NCBI GenBank assembly: GCA_021161305.1
Contig: JAGHAW010000268.1
Location: 1-5,991, forward strand
DNA length: 5,991 nucleotides
Source of the DNA: Sulfurimonas sp.
Lineage (GTDB): Bacteria > Campylobacterota > Campylobacteria > Campylobacterales > Sulfurimonadaceae
Reading direction: 5' to 3'
Shown here: one piece after another, positions 5,196 to 5,991 of the stretch
Numbering within the stretch: the first letter of the stretch is position 1
How the letters are laid out: each line of letters begins with the position of its first letter
The notes under the pieces: generated by a model
Databases searched by the model: none
Seen by the model: only the letters and a program-made list of their open reading frames with translations
Told to the model about the DNA's origin: nothing
Translations under genes and position numbers: made by a program

Positions 5196-5666
5196 TTATT
5201 TTAGATTTATAACAACAGTCCCAGCCAACAAATCGTGCAAGGCTCTGTTATCTTTTCTATAAAATGATACAAAGAGTCCTACTACTATAGTAGCAGATAT
5301 TAAAAATGCTACAAAACGGTATAAAGCCCTAAAAAATGAGATATTTTCACCACTTTTAACATCTACAACTTTCATCTCGTAAGCTTTTTTTCCTGGAGTT
5401 TGTCCGAACTTTGAAAGTAAAAAGGCGTATATCAGACCATAGAGGACAACACCTACTAAAGGAGCGATTTGTGAAGACTGAAAATCTTCCTTGCCACCTA
5501 AAATGACATAGGTAATAACATATAAAATAGGAGCATATATCATAAACATATCTGTAATAAGTGCTTTGATTCTATCTACGAAACGAGCGTAGTGAACTCT
5601 GTGTTTAAGTTCTTCTTTTGTATGCTTTAAATTGTTTACTTGTTTTTTTAGTTTTCTGAATCTCAT
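5196..5666 (-). CDS. RDD-family small integral membrane protein
   Basis: Inner membrane protein of about 156 residues with an RDD domain; the family is poorly defined, some members being linked to ion transport. Predicted segments: a charged, Lys-rich cytoplasmic start (1-30); helix 1 about 35-57, preceded by R-F-V-D-R-I-K (family Arg at 29, Asp at 39); helix 2 about 68-86; loop G-Q-T-P-G-K-K-A-Y-E-M-K-V-V-D-V (88-103), the family hallmark; F-R-A-L-Y-R (112-117); helix 3 about 115-136; L-H-D-L-L-A-G-T near the C-terminus with Asp145. The frame stays open to a GTG at 5891, but I prefer the ATG at 5666: the extra 75 residues cross hairpins and a repeat and lack RDD features. No Shine-Dalgarno precedes this ATG; an extended -10 lies 7 nt upstream, suggesting a leaderless mRNA. 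No substrate can be named. Confidence 0.85.
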   Translation of the reverse strand: MRFRKLKKQVNNLKHTKEELKHRVHYARFVDRIKALITDMFMIYAPILYVITYVILGGKEDFQSSQIAPLVGVVLYGLIYAFLLSKFGQTPGKKAYEMKVVDVKSGENISFFRALYRFVAFLISATIVVGLFVSFYRKDNRALHDLLAGTVVINLK

Positions 5667-5673
5667 GAGGGGA

Positions 5674-5682
5674 ATTATAACA
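5674..5682 (-). promoter_or_regulatory. Extended -10 promoter of the RDD gene
   Basis: Minus-strand TGTTATAAT fits TGnTATAAT exactly. Seven bases (TCCCCTC) separate it from the ATG at 5666, so transcription should start at or next to the start codon. Confidence 0.55.
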
Positions 5683-5702
5683 GATGATTTATAAATAATA
5701 GC

Positions 5703-5725
5703 CAGAGGGGTGATTAATCCCTCTG
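5703..5725. other. Stem-loop, possible weak terminator
   Basis: CAGAGGG (5703-5709) pairs perfectly with CCCTCTG (5719-5725) around a 9-nt loop. On the plus strand it is followed by TTTTG; on the minus strand by GCTATTATTTAT. It directly follows the mini-gene at 5732-5794, so it may end a short minus-strand transcript, although the U tract is better on the plus strand. Confidence 0.5.
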
Positions 5726-5731
5726 TTTTGA

Positions 5732-5794
5732 TTAGTACAAAATTGGCGTAAACACCATCATGACTAAAAAGGCTATTATTGTGTACTTGTTCAA
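5732..5794 (-). CDS. Possible 20-residue hydrophobic peptide
   Basis: A minus-strand TTG start preceded by AAAGGA at about 6 nt opens a 20-codon frame: M-N-K-Y-T-I-I-A-F-L, then V, M, M, V, F, T, P, I, L, Y and TAA. The peptide is almost wholly hydrophobic after Lys3, as for a single-helix small membrane protein, and a stem-loop follows 6 bases after the stop. No homologue is recognised, the start codon is weak, and a frame this short can arise by chance, so this is a tentative call. Confidence 0.2.
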   Translation of the reverse strand: MNKYTIIAFLVMMVFTPILY

Positions 5795-5876
5795 GGTAAT
5801 CCTTTCGAAAAAAGATCCACACCCACCCCATCCTTGCCAAAAAATTTGGCAAAAAAAAAGCTAAGACAAAAATGCC

Positions 5877-5894
5877 CCTGACTTCATACACTAA
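5877..5894 (-). repeat. 18-bp dispersed repeat, right copy
   Basis: CCTGACTTCATACACTAA is the exact reverse complement of 67-84. On the minus strand it is preceded by GGCTTTAGATTGGT, echoing the GGCTTT and TTGGT blocks before the left copy. The GTG that opens the long RDD frame lies inside this repeat. Confidence 0.6.
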
Positions 5895-5991
5895 ACCAAT
5901 CTAAAGCCAAGAAACAAGGGGTTTGCTTTTTTATTTAGGCACTACATAAGATAAGGTTTTGTGAGAATTGGCACTCCCATTAGTTTATAAA

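Larger units (their letters stand above)
5667..5991. other. Noncoding stretch upstream of the RDD gene
   Basis: About 325 bases without a convincing gene. It holds the RDD promoter, a stem-loop at 5703-5725, a possible 20-codon mini-gene (5732-5794), a G-rich minus-strand patch at 5816-5833, an 8-bp hairpin TTGCCAAA-AAA-TTTGGCAA (5834-5852) next to an A run, the right copy of the 18-bp dispersed repeat, and GGCACT twice (5938-5943, 5970-5975). A minus-strand frame ending G-S-A-N-S-H-K-T-L-S-Y-V-V-P-K-stop (5978-5931) is bounded by a stop just upstream and is not called as a gene. Confidence 0.6.

Noticed and set aside
5667..5891. 75-residue N-terminal extension of the RDD protein from a GTG
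   Set aside because: It begins inside a dispersed repeat, crosses two hairpins and the gene's own promoter, and shows no RDD-family features; the ATG at 5666 gives a normal-length protein.
5908..5936. Plus-strand AAAC...GTTT followed by GCTTTTTTA as a terminator
   Set aside because: The stem is only 4 bp and no plus-strand gene precedes it.
5931..5984. Minus-strand short frame ending S-Y-V-V-P-K-stop
   Set aside because: The motif looks vaguely familiar as a tail of short hypothetical proteins, but an in-frame TAA lies immediately upstream and there is no start codon, so no gene can be supported.

Overview
The window looks like Campylobacterota chromosome, most likely Sulfurimonas or a close relative. 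It is AT-rich, every recognisable gene lies on the minus strand, the outer membrane protein is a Campylobacter-type single-gene porin, and the candidate promoters consist of a -10 TATAAT (often TGnTATAAT) with T-rich upstream DNA rather than a clear -35 box. The genus is inferred from protein style, not from a database match.

Layout in transcription order (right to left): a noncoding stretch with small hairpins and a possible 20-codon mini-gene (5667-5991); an RDD-family small membrane protein (5196-5666); an intergenic hairpin-repeat pair plus the porin promoter and a long 5' UTR stem-loop (4869-5195); the porin (3594-4868) ending in a strong intrinsic terminator; a lipoprotein with a DUF2846-like domain and a C-terminal SHOCT-like helix pair (2708-3403); then a tight operon moaA-queE-queD (2524 to 215). 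The left end holds a 99-bp REP/BIME-like palindrome and a plus-strand terminator for a gene beyond the left edge.

moaA, queE and queD are almost certainly co-transcribed (gaps of 3 and 0 bases). MoaA opens molybdenum cofactor synthesis from GTP; QueD and QueE perform consecutive steps from GTP-derived dihydroneopterin triphosphate to 7-carboxy-7-deazaguanine, the precursor of queuosine. The operon therefore couples two GTP-derived pathways and includes two radical SAM enzymes.

The genes are ordinary housekeeping or envelope genes. The unusual content is between them: at least two families of intergenic hairpin repeats, one of them with paired compensatory base changes between copies; a 21-bp porin leader stem whose pairing is complete only in the mRNA-sense strand; and an 18-bp sequence present in opposite orientation at the two ends of the window. 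I see no CRISPR array, tRNA, rRNA, intact mobile element or defence system.
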